NCBI GenBank assembly: GCA_017452545.1
Contig: JAFTME010000003.1
Coordinates: 1 to 50,775, forward strand
Direction: 5' to 3'
Source: Clostridia bacterium
Lineage (GTDB): Bacteria > Bacillota > Clostridia > Oscillospirales > CAG-272
Length of the DNA stretch: 50,775 bases
Part shown: one piece after another, positions 41,326-50,740 of the stretch
How positions within the stretch are numbered: the first letter of the stretch is position 1
Layout of the letters: every line of letters begins with the position of its first letter
Translations under genes and position numbers: made by a program
The notes under the pieces: model-generated
What the model saw: only the letters and a program-made list of their open reading frames with translations
Told to the model about the DNA's origin: nothing
The model's database searches: none

Positions 41326-42147
41326 ATGAGTCCGAGAAAAACCACACAGGAGATCATACAGGAGAAAACCGAGCAGCGGCTGCGCCGCACCTTTGATGCG
41401 GATCTGTCGCCCGAGGTGGACGGCCGTCGCGTGCTGCTGGAAACGGTGGACGTGATCAAGCAATACCGTCAATACGATCAGGTCGTCACGGCGGTCAATC
41501 GCGCGACGTTCCGCGTATTTGAAGGAGAATTTGTGGCGATCGTAGGCGCGTCGGGCTCGGGAAAGAGCACGCTGCTGCACCTTTGCGCGGGGCTGGACCG
41601 TCCCAATGCGGGTGAGATCTACATTCGCGGCAACCGTCTCAACGCCATGAAGCCGGACGAGCTGGGGCGTTTTCGCGGCTCGTACATTGGAATGGTATTT
41701 CAGACGCATCATCTGATCCCGCATTTTACAGCGCTGGAGAACATCCTCGTGCCGACCATGCTCTGTCACAAGAGCGAGATGTCCTACAACGAAAACCTCA
41801 AGAAACTGGTTGCGACGCTGGACATCGGCGATCGCTTGCATCATTTGCCGAGTGAGCTTTCGGGCGGTCAGCAGCAGCGCGTTGCAATCGCGCGGGCGCT
41901 GATCAATATGCCGCAGGTGATGTTTGCCGACGAGCCGACGGGAAATCTGGACCGCGAAAATGCGGAGGACGTACTGGAGCTGCTGCTGGAGACCAAAAAG
42001 CTGTTGGGGCAGGCGCTGGTTATGGTAACGCATGACCTCGGTATCGCTGCGAGAGCGGATCGCGTTTACAAGATGGATGCCGGGCGGCTGCGCCCCTGGC
42101 GTCGCTCTCTGGACGGCGAGCTGCCCGGCTATCACGGCGAGGAATGA
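41326..42147 (+). CDS. MacB/LolD-type ABC ATP-binding protein
   Basis: 273 residues. Walker A GASGSGKS (74-81), Q-loop VFQ (124-126), signature LSGGQQQR (178-185), Walker B VMFADEP (198-204) and the GNLD D-loop. The VMVTHD switch His is near residue 230. The first roughly 40 residues are an unusual charged extension (TQEIIQEKTEQRLRR) before the normal ABC fold. It begins one base after the permease stop (RBS AAGGAGAGG), so the two proteins form one exporter. A membrane-bound regulator gene lies 150 bp downstream. Confidence 0.92.
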   Translation: MSPRKTTQEIIQEKTEQRLRRTFDADLSPEVDGRRVLLETVDVIKQYRQYDQVVTAVNRATFRVFEGEFVAIVGASGSGKSTLLHLCAGLDRPNAGEIYIRGNRLNAMKPDELGRFRGSYIGMVFQTHHLIPHFTALENILVPTMLCHKSEMSYNENLKKLVATLDIGDRLHHLPSELSGGQQQRVAIARALINMPQVMFADEPTGNLDRENAEDVLELLLETKKLLGQALVMVTHDLGIAARADRVYKMDAGRLRPWRRSLDGELPGYHGEE

Positions 42148-42297
42148 CAAAGAGAGCCGGAGAATCGTTGAAAAAAGGCTTTTTAACGGCAAATTCTCGC
42201 AAAACGAGAGAGATTTCCGGTCTGTGGGGTTGCTTTTTCGCCGTCGGTATGCGAGAATATAGGCACGGATCCGAAATTCAACTCACGAGGTAACCAC

Positions 42298-43767
42298 ATG
42301 GAAAAGAAAACGATTGGTTCGTTTATCAGCGCGCTTCGCCGTGCCAAGGGATGGACGCAGCGCGATCTGGCGGAGCAGCTCAACGTTTCCGACAAGGCGG
42401 TCAGCCGATGGGAGCGGGACGAAAGTGCGCCCGACCTTTCTCTGTTGCCGCTGATCGCCGACCTGTTCGGCATCACGGTTGACGAGCTGCTGCGCGGGCA
42501 GCGCCGTCCGAGTGAGCCCGCCCCGACGCAGGCTGACGAGGCAAGCGCGCAGGACGAGGACGCACGGCTGCGCGCCGAGCAATCTGCCCAAAAGCGGCAA
42601 CGCATGCTGCTCGGCAACCATCTGCGCCGCTATAAAAATCTCAATTATATCTCGCTCGGTCTCGCCCTTGGCGGCATGATCGCGGCGCTGATCTGCAACT
42701 TCGGCTTCAACCGTGCAGCACTCGGCTTCTTTCTCGGCATCGCCTTTGAGATTGCTGCCGTCATATGCACGCTGGTCTTTACAGGCAACGCGCTGTCCGT
42801 GGTCGAGGAGGACTACGACCATACGCTGCTGAGCAGCTACAAGCGCGACGTTTTGCAAGCGGCCTGGCGCTCGCTGTTTCTCGTTGTGCTGCTCACGGGG
42901 CCGCTGATCCTGCTTTTGATCATCGGCATCTCGTACGGTGCCTACGTTGGCGCGGCTGCCGCGACCTTTTTCCCGTGGAGCGCCGTCTGGCTCGTCTTTG
43001 GCGGGCTTGCGCTGCGCGAGATCGGGCTGCTGTTTATTCTTCCCCGCGTCTTCCGCGCACAGGGCGTTGTATTGAGCGAGGACGAATGGGCGCGCAATCG
43101 CGCCTGCGTTCGCCTTTTGCGCCGCTGCTCGCTTTCGCTGGTGCTGGCGCTGCTGTTGCCGCTGATCGCCTTCGGCGTGCTCGACTGCGGCATGATCGAT
43201 CCGCGAACCGCCTTTGCCGACGGAACTGTTTTTGAGGATTTTGAAGAATTCCGTGCGTATATCGAGCAAACGGGCGACCCCAACGCTGACCGCCTCTCGT
43301 CAATCTCCATGTCCTATTACGGCAACAAAGGGACGGTGCGCCCCGCAAGAGATGCGTACGACTACGAGGAGGGGGCAGACGGCAGCGGTACCGAGCGCGT
43401 ACCCACAAACGAAAGCTTTTTCTATTCAGAAGACCAGGAGGTCGTAACCGAGGTGCCCGCGCCCGAGGAGGGCGATGATTATTTCAAGTGGAAATACGAC
43501 AACGAGTATGTGGTTTACGATCGCAGCAACGGTAGCGAGGTCACTCGCTTTGCCTGGAACAACCCCGAGGTGTGCGCTATTCGTTGGGATTTCCGCGAAA
43601 GCACGGACGGCACGCCCATCGAGGTGCTTACGCTGAGCGACCGCTATGAAAGTGAGCGCATCTATTACGCCATCCACACGGCGCTGTTTCTGCTGATGAT
43701 CGTTGAGACTGCTGCCGTTCTCGGCGTTTACATCGTCAAGCGCAGAAGGATCGGAAAAGGAATATGA
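42298..43767 (+). CDS. Membrane-anchored XRE-family transcriptional regulator
   Basis: 489 residues. Residues 1-66 are a classic XRE helix-turn-helix (LRRAKGWTQRDLAEQLNVSD with KAVSRWERDES). A charged linker follows, then about five membrane helices (near 118-135, 139-162, 192-212, 222-245, 276-297), an extracellular acidic domain (about 300-455) and a final helix (about 458-480) with an RRRIGK tail. This joins DNA binding directly to an outside domain. RBS GAGG is weak. The gene follows the FtsX-type exporter, which it may control. It ends in a good terminator. Confidence 0.82.
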   Translation: MEKKTIGSFISALRRAKGWTQRDLAEQLNVSDKAVSRWERDESAPDLSLLPLIADLFGITVDELLRGQRRPSEPAPTQADEASAQDEDARLRAEQSAQKRQRMLLGNHLRRYKNLNYISLGLALGGMIAALICNFGFNRAALGFFLGIAFEIAAVICTLVFTGNALSVVEEDYDHTLLSSYKRDVLQAAWRSLFLVVLLTGPLILLLIIGISYGAYVGAAAATFFPWSAVWLVFGGLALREIGLLFILPRVFRAQGVVLSEDEWARNRACVRLLRRCSLSLVLALLLPLIAFGVLDCGMIDPRTAFADGTVFEDFEEFRAYIEQTGDPNADRLSSISMSYYGNKGTVRPARDAYDYEEGADGSGTERVPTNESFFYSEDQEVVTEVPAPEEGDDYFKWKYDNEYVVYDRSNGSEVTRFAWNNPEVCAIRWDFRESTDGTPIEVLTLSDRYESERIYYAIHTALFLLMIVETAAVLGVYIVKRRRIGKGI

Positions 43768-43772
43768 TTTTC

Positions 43773-43803
43773 GCCGGAGCGACACCCTCGCTCCGGCTTT
43801 TTT
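43773..43803 (+). terminator. Terminator of the XRE regulator gene
   Basis: A perfect 10-bp stem GCCGGAGCGA (43773-43782) with 43788-43797, loop CACCC, then six T (43798-43803). Confidence 0.9.
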
Positions 43804-43891
43804 ATTTGAAAATTTTACAAAATTCCTCTTTTCAAACGAGGAAAAATCTGTTACAATTATAGTGGAGAATTATCACCGGGAGGTAGGAAAC

Positions 43892-44908
43892 ATGACCGCA
43901 TTCCAAGGCGCTGCACTGCCGCAGCAAATGCTCACGCCCAAGTGTCCGCTTCGCTTTGGCGAGGAAGGAACGTTTAAGATCTGCGTTTTTTCCGATCTGC
44001 ACGAAACGGCGGACTACGATCCGCGCTCGTACGCGGCGCTGGACGGCATTATCGAAAGAGAGCAGCCCGATCTTGTGCTGCTGGGCGGCGATATCTGGAA
44101 CGGCACGCTTGACCGCCCCATTGAAGAGCTGCGGGCGTTTTTGAACGTATTCACCGCGCCGATGGAGATGCGCGGGATTGCCTGGGCGCACGTACTGGGC
44201 AATCACGACCACGGCTACGCCTTTGGCGATGATGCGTATCAGGCGCTCTTCGAGAGCTACGCGCACTGTGTCAGCAGCCACACCACCGCCGAGATGGGGG
44301 TGGACGGTGTCTCCAATTTTGTGCTTCCCATCCGCTCGCACGACGGCAGTCGTATTGCCTTCGCCGTTTGGGGGCTGGACACGCACAACCTTTCCGACGG
44401 CCTTGTACTGCGCAACGGCGTCAATTTGCGGCAGGGGCACCGCGTTCCCTCGCCGATCACGGGAACGAGCCACTGGGATTTCGTTCATTTCAATCAGCTG
44501 CGCTGGTACTATACCGCCTCTGAGGAGCTGGAGGCACTCAACGGTGCGCCCGTGGACGCACTGATGATCATGCACGCGGCACCGCTGGAGTACGGCATTT
44601 GCATGGACAATCCGGCTGCCGTAGGGTTGGTCGGCGACATGGAGGAAACGCTGTATTCCGGCTCGCTCAACTCGGGCGTGGTCGCAACGGCGCTGCAGCG
44701 CGGTGATATTCGCGCAATGGTATGCGGGCATATGCACGCGGACACCTTTGCGGCGGATTACTGCGGCATCAAGCTCTGCTTTGACGGCTCGATCGGTTAT
44801 CGCACGGGCGGACGCGACGGCTTGCGCGGCGGGCGCGTGTTTGAGATCTCGGAGGGCGCGACGGGCGACATTCGCACCCGCTACGTTTACGCGCAGGACG
44901 TAATTTAA
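43892..44908 (+). CDS. Calcineurin-like metallophosphoesterase
   Basis: 338 residues, no signal peptide, probably cytosolic. Metal site: SDLHE (D35, H37), GGDIWNG (D67), GNHDHGY (N104, H105), a MHAAP His and CGHMHAD. This is the purple-acid-phosphatase-like type with GNHDHG. ATG 43892 follows GGGAGG by eight bases; the open frame upstream to 43703 overlaps the previous gene and is rejected. It is the first gene of an apparent four-gene plus-strand run (gaps 40, 18 and 63 bp). The substrate is unknown. Confidence 0.86.
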   Translation: MTAFQGAALPQQMLTPKCPLRFGEEGTFKICVFSDLHETADYDPRSYAALDGIIEREQPDLVLLGGDIWNGTLDRPIEELRAFLNVFTAPMEMRGIAWAHVLGNHDHGYAFGDDAYQALFESYAHCVSSHTTAEMGVDGVSNFVLPIRSHDGSRIAFAVWGLDTHNLSDGLVLRNGVNLRQGHRVPSPITGTSHWDFVHFNQLRWYYTASEELEALNGAPVDALMIMHAAPLEYGICMDNPAAVGLVGDMEETLYSGSLNSGVVATALQRGDIRAMVCGHMHADTFAADYCGIKLCFDGSIGYRTGGRDGLRGGRVFEISEGATGDIRTRYVYAQDVI

Positions 44909-44948
44909 CTTGGAAACAATAACAGAAAATAAAGGATAAAACGGATCA

Positions 44949-47186
44949 ATGGCAAAAAAGGAAATCGACGTAAAAAAGGAGGCTGCCAAGGCGGCAGCAG
45001 CAAAGAGCAAGACGGCAAGTGCCAAGGCACCTGTCGCCAAGAGCACGACAGGAAAGGCAGCGAAGCCCGCAGCAAAGGCGGTGACAAAGCCTGCGACAAA
45101 GGCGGCGCCCAAGGCAAGTAACCAAAAGGGCAAGGCTGACACCAAGGCGATCGCAGCGGGTACGGTCATGCAGGCCGTTCCCGAGGACGAGACGATCGGC
45201 GGCTACAACAACACCAGCATCAAATCCCTCAAGGGAGAGGAGCGCGTTCGTAAGCGCCCTGCCGTTATTTTCGGCTCGGATAGTCTGGAGGGCTGCGAGC
45301 ACGCATTTTTTGAGATTTTATCCAACTCGGTGGACGAGGCGCGTGAGGGCAATGGTGACGTGATCACCGTCACGGCGTTCCGCGATCATTCCATCACGGT
45401 AGACGACCGCGGACGCGGTATCCCGCTGGGCTACAACGCGAATGAGGGTCGCTGGAACTGGGATCTGATCTTCTGCGAGCTGTATGCGGGCGGTAAGTAC
45501 GACAACAACAACGAGGATGCAGCGTACGAATATTCGCTCGGTCTGAACGGTCTGGGTGCGTGTGCGACGCAATGCGCCTCGGCTTATATGGACGTTTATT
45601 CCTACGACGGAAAAAACGAGTACTCCATTCATTTCCGCAGAGGTCGACCGGTCAGCGAGCTGCAGAGCCGCCCGCTCTCCCCTGCCGAGCGCCGCACGGG
45701 CACGGTCATTCACTGGCTGCCTGATCTTGAGGTGTTCACCGACATCGCCATTCCCTACGATCACTTTGCCGCAACCATGAAGCGCCAGTCGGTGGTCAAC
45801 CCCGGCATTCGCTTTGTGTTGCACACCGAGGGCGAGGACGGCTCGCTGAGCGAGCAGACCTTCCTGTACGAGAACGGCATTATGGACTACATCTCCGAGA
45901 TGGTCGGGGAGAGCTCCATGACGGCACCCGTACAGTGGCATCTGGAGACGCAGGGGCGCGACCGCGAGGACAAGGCGGAATACAAGTTCAAGGCGGACAT
46001 CTCCTTCTGTGTATCCAACACGGTCAGCCTGCAGGAATATTACCACAACTCCAGCTTTTTGGAGCACGGCGGCTCGCCCGACGATGCCGTCCGCTCGGCA
46101 TTCGTTTATGCGCTGGACAAATATATGAAGAACCACGGCAAGTACAACAAGACCGAGAAAAAGATCACCTTCATTGACGTTGCCGACTGTCTTGTGCTGG
46201 TCATCAACTCGCACTCGACCATGGTCTCCTATGAGAACCAGACCAAAAAAGCCATCACCAACGAATTTATCCGCGATGCGCTCAACGAGTTTATCCGCAA
46301 CCAGCTGGAGGTTTATTTCATTGAGAACCCCAACGCTGCCGAGGTGTTCTCCAATCAGGTACTGATCAACAAGCGCAGCCGTGAAACGGCGGAGGGCACC
46401 CGTCTGCAGATCAAGAAAAAGCTGACCGGAACGATGGACGTGACCAATCGCGTTGAAAAATTCGTCAGCTGCCGCTCCCGTGATCCGCTGCGCCGCGAGC
46501 TCTACATCGTAGAGGGCGACTCGGCTCTGACCTCGTGTAAGCTGGGACGCGACGCCGAATTCCAGGCGATCATCCCTGTGCGCGGCAAGACGCTCAACTG
46601 TATGAAGGCGGACTACGAGCAGATCTTCAAAAGTGAGATCATCACCGATCTGTTGCGCGTCATCGGATGCGGCGTTGAAATCACGGGCAGTTCAAAAAAG
46701 AAGATCAAGACGGATATGAACGAGTTCGATCTTTCGCTGCTCAACTGGTCCAAAATCATCATTTGTACCGATGCCGACGAGGACGGCTTCCAGATCCGCA
46801 CGCTGCTGCTGACGCTATTCTACCGTCTGCTGCCGACGCTGCTCAAGGAGCACAAGGTCTTTATTGCGGAGACGCCGCTCTTTGAGATCACCGTCAAGGA
46901 CAAGACGTATTTTGCATACGACGAATTTGAAAAGGCAGAGATCCTCAAGAAGCTGGGCAACAAGAAATACACGCTGCAGCGCTCCAAGGGTCTGGGTGAG
47001 AACACCTCGGACATGATGTGGGAGACGACCATGAACCCTGCCTCGCGCCGACTGGTTTCCGTTGCGCCGACCGACCCTGCGGCAACCGAGGAGATCTTTG
47101 ACATTCTGCTGGGCAACAATCTGCCGGGGCGCAAGGCGTTTATCGCCGAGCACGGCTCGGAGTATATCAAGGATGCGGACGTGTGA
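44949..47186 (+). CDS. Divergent type IIA topoisomerase B subunit (GyrB/ParE-like) with Lys/Ala-rich tail
   Basis: 745 residues. Residues 1-68 are a Lys/Ala/Pro/Thr tail like bacterial histone H1-type tails. A GHKL ATPase domain follows: EILSNSVDEA (catalytic E122, N126), DDRGRGIP (152-159) and a Gly-rich lid region LGLNGLGAC (197-205). TOPRIM motifs are EGDSALTSCKLGRD (522-535; the usual GG after EGDSA is LT) and TDADEDGFQI (607-616), then QRSKGLGEN and WETTMNPASRRL. All catalytic acids are kept. Standard GyrB pairs with GyrA; no A subunit is next to it. A similar divergent class exists in Clostridia, but its role is poorly known. The RBS is distant (AAAGGA, about 12 bases). It lies between a phosphoesterase gene and a lipoprotein gene. 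Confidence 0.88.
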   Translation: MAKKEIDVKKEAAKAAAAKSKTASAKAPVAKSTTGKAAKPAAKAVTKPATKAAPKASNQKGKADTKAIAAGTVMQAVPEDETIGGYNNTSIKSLKGEERVRKRPAVIFGSDSLEGCEHAFFEILSNSVDEAREGNGDVITVTAFRDHSITVDDRGRGIPLGYNANEGRWNWDLIFCELYAGGKYDNNNEDAAYEYSLGLNGLGACATQCASAYMDVYSYDGKNEYSIHFRRGRPVSELQSRPLSPAERRTGTVIHWLPDLEVFTDIAIPYDHFAATMKRQSVVNPGIRFVLHTEGEDGSLSEQTFLYENGIMDYISEMVGESSMTAPVQWHLETQGRDREDKAEYKFKADISFCVSNTVSLQEYYHNSSFLEHGGSPDDAVRSAFVYALDKYMKNHGKYNKTEKKITFIDVADCLVLVINSHSTMVSYENQTKKAITNEFIRDALNEFIRNQLEVYFIENPNAAEVFSNQVLINKRSRETAEGTRLQIKKKLTGTMDVTNRVEKFVSCRSRDPLRRELYIVEGDSALTSCKLGRDAEFQAIIPVRGKTLNCMKADYEQIFKSEIITDLLRVIGCGVEITGSSKKKIKTDMNEFDLSLLNWSKIIICTDADEDGFQIRTLLLTLFYRLLPTLLKEHKVFIAETPLFEITVKDKTYFAYDEFEKAEILKKLGNKKYTLQRSKGLGENTSDMMWETTMNPASRRLVSVAPTDPAATEEIFDILLGNNLPGRKAFIAEHGSEYIKDADV

Positions 47187-47204
47187 TCCGCAGAGGGAGC
47201 TATT

Positions 47205-49520
47205 ATGAAACACCGTTTTTTACACGCGCTTGGAACGCTTCTGTGCTTGATACTGCTTTTGGGGCTTTTTGCCTGCACAGCGCCCGAGCCGACGCCGGAT
47301 GATCCTCAGAAGGAGAACACGCCGCCGACGGAGGAGACGGTCACGCTGGTCAGCGAGGGGAAAACGTCCTATCGCATCGTCCGCTCCGATCTTTTGCCGA
47401 GCGGGCACGAGGTCGTCAAATCGGTCGTTGCGCTGCGTCGGGCGTTTGAAGAGCACGTCGGCTGCAAGATCGCCATCGCCACCGACTGGGAGGACAAGGA
47501 CAACAACGCGGACATTCTTGAGATCGTGGTCGGAGAGAGCAATCGCGCCATCAGCGCGCTGCTGCCCGACGATGCGCCGGAGGATGCCTACTATATCTTT
47601 TTTGAGGACAACAAGCTGTACATCGGCGGCGCCAATGAGCAAGCGACCGTTTATGCCGTGCAGCACTTTATCGACACCTATCTCGTCGGTGCGACCGACG
47701 GCACGCTCGCCGTTCCTGCGGCGCTCAACGTCGTTGGCACGTTTGATTTCAAGCATCCCACCGTGCTGTACGTGCTTCACACGATCAAAAGCGTCAGCGG
47801 AGAGGAGAAGACAACGGTAGAATACAACGACGTCGTTCGTCTGCTTGCCTCCCTGCAGGGGCGAGTCAACAAGCAGGCGAGCAAAACGGGCGTTTACGTT
47901 TATCAGATCTTTGACGGCTTTGATCCGTTCTGGCTGGATTACATCAGCGAGGAGGGCAAGCTGCTGGAAGGACACACCCGTCACGATCTCGGCTCGATGA
48001 GCGAGGTCTGGGCGGCGTTTGGAGCATTTATCACCGAGGCGGGCATGGTTCTCTGGGATCCTGCCGTGCCCTCAACTGCCAACGTTGCCGCGACCGTTTG
48101 TGCGGTGGACGGCTATTTGCCGGTCCGCTACGACCCGTCGCCCGACAGCCTGTATTCCTGGCTGCGCGACAAGGGCGTCGCCGTCAAGCTGGATCTTTGC
48201 GACCTCTTTGACGGAGAGTTCGGCACAAGCATTGACGACACAAGCATTCCCTCCACCGGCTCGATCAAATGCGACCCGTATTTATGGGCGCTGGACAAGT
48301 ACGGGGATCGCGTCAACCCCAATATGCTCGCCTACGTGCTGGACGGTGCGACACAGGTTGCCGAAAACCCCGTCTATCAAAAGGCGGAGAGCACCAATCC
48401 CGACTGGAATCAGCTTTACTCGCACGATTATCTGATCTACAACGAATGCTTTTTCTTTGATCTGACCTGCGTTTCGGACGAGCAGCCGAGCGACGATCCC
48501 TCCCAGCCGATGGGCACGGATGCGACGACGCTTGTGACCGTTCTGGACTTTTTCTGCAAGAAAAACAACGGAAACATGGCAAAGCTGATGGGCTTCCCGC
48601 CCTGGTACGTCAAATACTCCACCCACGGGGGCAACGGCAGCCTCAATCCCACCGAGCTGGAGTTTGCCTTTACCGAGACCATCACACAATACAATTTCGT
48701 CAAGGAAGCCGATGCGGCGCATCCCTCCTGGATGACCAACGGATCGGTCTACACACAATACGAGCCGACCGTACTCTACACCAACACGGAGTCGCCCGTC
48801 GAGGAGATCTTTGACGACAACACCTATTATTTTACCATCTACATGGGTGACTACGATTCCTCAGCTTGGTTCAAGGCGAGAATTCCCACCTTCTTTATGC
48901 AGGACGAGGGGCGCGGACAGTATCCTTTGATGTGGGCCTTCAATCCCAATCTCGGCGACCGTATACCCATGGTATTTGATTACGTATACGAGCACGCGAC
49001 GCCCAACGACTATTTCGTCACGGGTGACAGCGGCGCGGGCTACGTCAACCCCGATATGCTGCCCGACATTGACGCGTGGGTGGACTACAACGAGCCCTAT
49101 ATGCAGAAATACGATATGGACATCGTCGGATTTATGATCCACGCGAACGGCTTGACCGCGCGCGAGATGGCGGCTTACGCCCGCTTTGCGCCCATCGGCT
49201 CGTTCCACAACGACAGCTCGCAGCAGCTGATCGTTTACAACGATCAGACCGTGTTCATGCATCTGATGAACGAGATCGTTCCCTCGACGGATGATTTCAC
49301 GCCGCGCAGGATGTATGAATACACCATCAGCAACGGCACCAATTTCGCCGCATACCGTGCAGTCTGCAAGAGCCCAACCGAGATCAACGGTGCCATTGAG
49401 CAGTTTATTGCTTACGCAGAGAAGCAAAATAGCAGCTACACCTACAAATGCGTTGATCCCTACACCCTGTTTGACCTCGTACTGCAATCGGGGCAGGGCG
49501 AGTATATTTACGGGGAGTAA
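47205..49520 (+). CDS. Lipoprotein with GxGYxYP-type putative glycoside hydrolase domain
   Basis: 771 residues. Lipobox LFAC (Cys 24) is followed by a Pro/Glu-rich linker. Residues about 45-160 hold the same alpha/beta module as the lipoprotein at 23,967 (YRIVRSDLL, ATDWEDKDNNADI, then GGANEQATVYAV). Residues about 185-270 resemble the GxGYxY N-terminal domain (VLLASLQGRVNK-type). The GxGY motif is GAGYVNP (610-616). Pfam describes this family as putative glycoside hydrolases. No proven catalytic pair. RBS GAGGGAGC. It follows the GyrB-like gene by 18 bp and precedes a sugar-type oxidoreductase by 63 bp, which supports a role in glycan or sugar use. Confidence 0.82.
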   Translation: MKHRFLHALGTLLCLILLLGLFACTAPEPTPDDPQKENTPPTEETVTLVSEGKTSYRIVRSDLLPSGHEVVKSVVALRRAFEEHVGCKIAIATDWEDKDNNADILEIVVGESNRAISALLPDDAPEDAYYIFFEDNKLYIGGANEQATVYAVQHFIDTYLVGATDGTLAVPAALNVVGTFDFKHPTVLYVLHTIKSVSGEEKTTVEYNDVVRLLASLQGRVNKQASKTGVYVYQIFDGFDPFWLDYISEEGKLLEGHTRHDLGSMSEVWAAFGAFITEAGMVLWDPAVPSTANVAATVCAVDGYLPVRYDPSPDSLYSWLRDKGVAVKLDLCDLFDGEFGTSIDDTSIPSTGSIKCDPYLWALDKYGDRVNPNMLAYVLDGATQVAENPVYQKAESTNPDWNQLYSHDYLIYNECFFFDLTCVSDEQPSDDPSQPMGTDATTLVTVLDFFCKKNNGNMAKLMGFPPWYVKYSTHGGNGSLNPTELEFAFTETITQYNFVKEADAAHPSWMTNGSVYTQYEPTVLYTNTESPVEEIFDDNTYYFTIYMGDYDSSAWFKARIPTFFMQDEGRGQYPLMWAFNPNLGDRIPMVFDYVYEHATPNDYFVTGDSGAGYVNPDMLPDIDAWVDYNEPYMQKYDMDIVGFMIHANGLTAREMAAYARFAPIGSFHNDSSQQLIVYNDQTVFMHLMNEIVPSTDDFTPRRMYEYTISNGTNFAAYRAVCKSPTEINGAIEQFIAYAEKQNSSYTYKCVDPYTLFDLVLQSGQGEYIYGE

Positions 49521-49583
49521 CAAGAAGAAATCGGGGCTCTGCCCCACACCTCGCATATAAACACCCGAAATGGAGGATTTATT

Positions 49584-50552
49584 ATGAATATCGCAATGTT
49601 GAGCGGCTGGCACGTCCATGCGGAGGGCTATGCCAAGGAATTCAATTCGATCCCGGGAGTCAAGGTTACTGCCGTTTGGGATGAGCTCCCCGAGCGGGGA
49701 CGCGCATGGGCAGAAAAGCTGGGGGCGACGTTCTACGAGGACGTGGATGCGCTGCTCGCCGACCCGAGCATCGACGCGGTCGCCTGCTGTGCACCGACCA
49801 ATCTACACGGCGATCTGCTTTGCCGTGCGGCAAACGCAGGCAAGCACATTTTCACCGAGAAGGTTCTCGCGCTGACGTGCGAGGAGGCCTATGCCATCCG
49901 CGATGCGGTTGCTGCGGCAGGCGTACGCTTTGTGATTTCCTTCCCGCATCAGACCAACCGTGCGCTGCTCAAGGCAAAGCAGCTGTGCGAGCAGGGTGCT
50001 TTGGGCACACTGACCTACGGGCGGATGAGAAACGTACATTCGGGCTCCATTCGCGACTGGCTGCCGCCCCACTTCTACAGCCGCGAGCAATGCGGTGGCG
50101 GTGCGATGATCGATCTGGGTGCGCACCCGATGTATCTGCTTGCGTGGTTCCTCGGCAAGCCCTGTGCGGTTTCCTCGGCGTTTACCAACGTGACCGACCG
50201 CCCGGTAGAGGACAACGCGGTCAGCCTTCTGGAGTTTGAGGGCGGCGCGATCGGTGTATCCGAGACCGGCTTCGTTTCGCTGTGCGATCCGTTTACGCTG
50301 GAGATCAGCGGCACGGCGGGTTGGCTGCGCGTGGTCGGCGGTGAGCTGACGGTTCGTCTTGACGGACAGAGCAAGGTCTACACGGCAGAGGAGCTGGACG
50401 TGACAAGACCGGCGCCCATTCCCTATTTCGTTGATCTTGTGACAAACGGCGGAGACGGTGCCTTCTACGGCATGGACGAGGCGGTTCGTCTGACCGAAAT
50501 TATGGTCGCAGCCTACGGCGCGGCACAAAGCAGGAAAAAGACGGAAGTGTAA
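49584..50552 (+). CDS. Gfo/Idh/MocA-family oxidoreductase
   Basis: 322 residues. The N-terminal Rossmann fold lacks the textbook GxGxxG (it reads GWHVHAEG), but APTNLH (70-75) and TEK (91-93; K93 is the usual catalytic Lys, here EKV rather than EKP) are present. The C-terminal part has GGGAMIDLGAHP (171-182; D177, H181). Members reduce or oxidise sugars, inositols or sugar derivatives with NAD(P). RBS TGGAGG seven bases before the ATG. It is probably the last gene of the run that starts at 43,892 and may act on products of the GxGYxYP lipoprotein. Confidence 0.87.
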   Translation: MNIAMLSGWHVHAEGYAKEFNSIPGVKVTAVWDELPERGRAWAEKLGATFYEDVDALLADPSIDAVACCAPTNLHGDLLCRAANAGKHIFTEKVLALTCEEAYAIRDAVAAAGVRFVISFPHQTNRALLKAKQLCEQGALGTLTYGRMRNVHSGSIRDWLPPHFYSREQCGGGAMIDLGAHPMYLLAWFLGKPCAVSSAFTNVTDRPVEDNAVSLLEFEGGAIGVSETGFVSLCDPFTLEISGTAGWLRVVGGELTVRLDGQSKVYTAEELDVTRPAPIPYFVDLVTNGGDGAFYGMDEAVRLTEIMVAAYGAAQSRKKTEV

Positions 50553-50565
50553 GGGGAGAATAGAT

Positions 50566-50632
50566 GCGGGGGAGAAAACTTTTTTGAAATACAGGTTTCT
50601 CCCCCGCCCCCCTCTTTCAAAAAACTTTGGGA
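50566..50632. repeat. Dispersed GC-flanked hairpin repeat, copy 7
   Basis: GCGGGGGAGAAAACTTTTTT (50566-50585) with an imperfect partner ending GGTTTCTCCCCCGC (50594-50607), then CCCCCCTCTTTCAAAAAACTTT. It lies 14 bp after the oxidoreductase stop. Confidence 0.8.
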
Positions 50633-50660
50633 AAAGGGAATATATGGTTTCGGGGTAAAG

Positions 50661-50689
50661 AGCGCCGAGGCGAAATTCGCCTCGGCGCT
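50661..50689. terminator. Terminator-like hairpin
   Basis: AGCGCCGAGGCGAA (50661-50674) pairs with TTCGCCTCGGCGCT (50676-50689). It is like the stem at 36,159. No long T run follows. Confidence 0.5.
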
Positions 50690-50740
50690 TGTTATCCTCG
50701 GTCGAGCCTTTGCGGCTGCGACGATTGCCTTCCCTGTTTT

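Noticed and set aside
38946..42147. Assignment as a true BceAB antimicrobial-peptide transporter
   Set aside because: No BceRS-type two-component genes are adjacent and the helix count looks lower than ten; only an FtsX/MacB-like call is safe.
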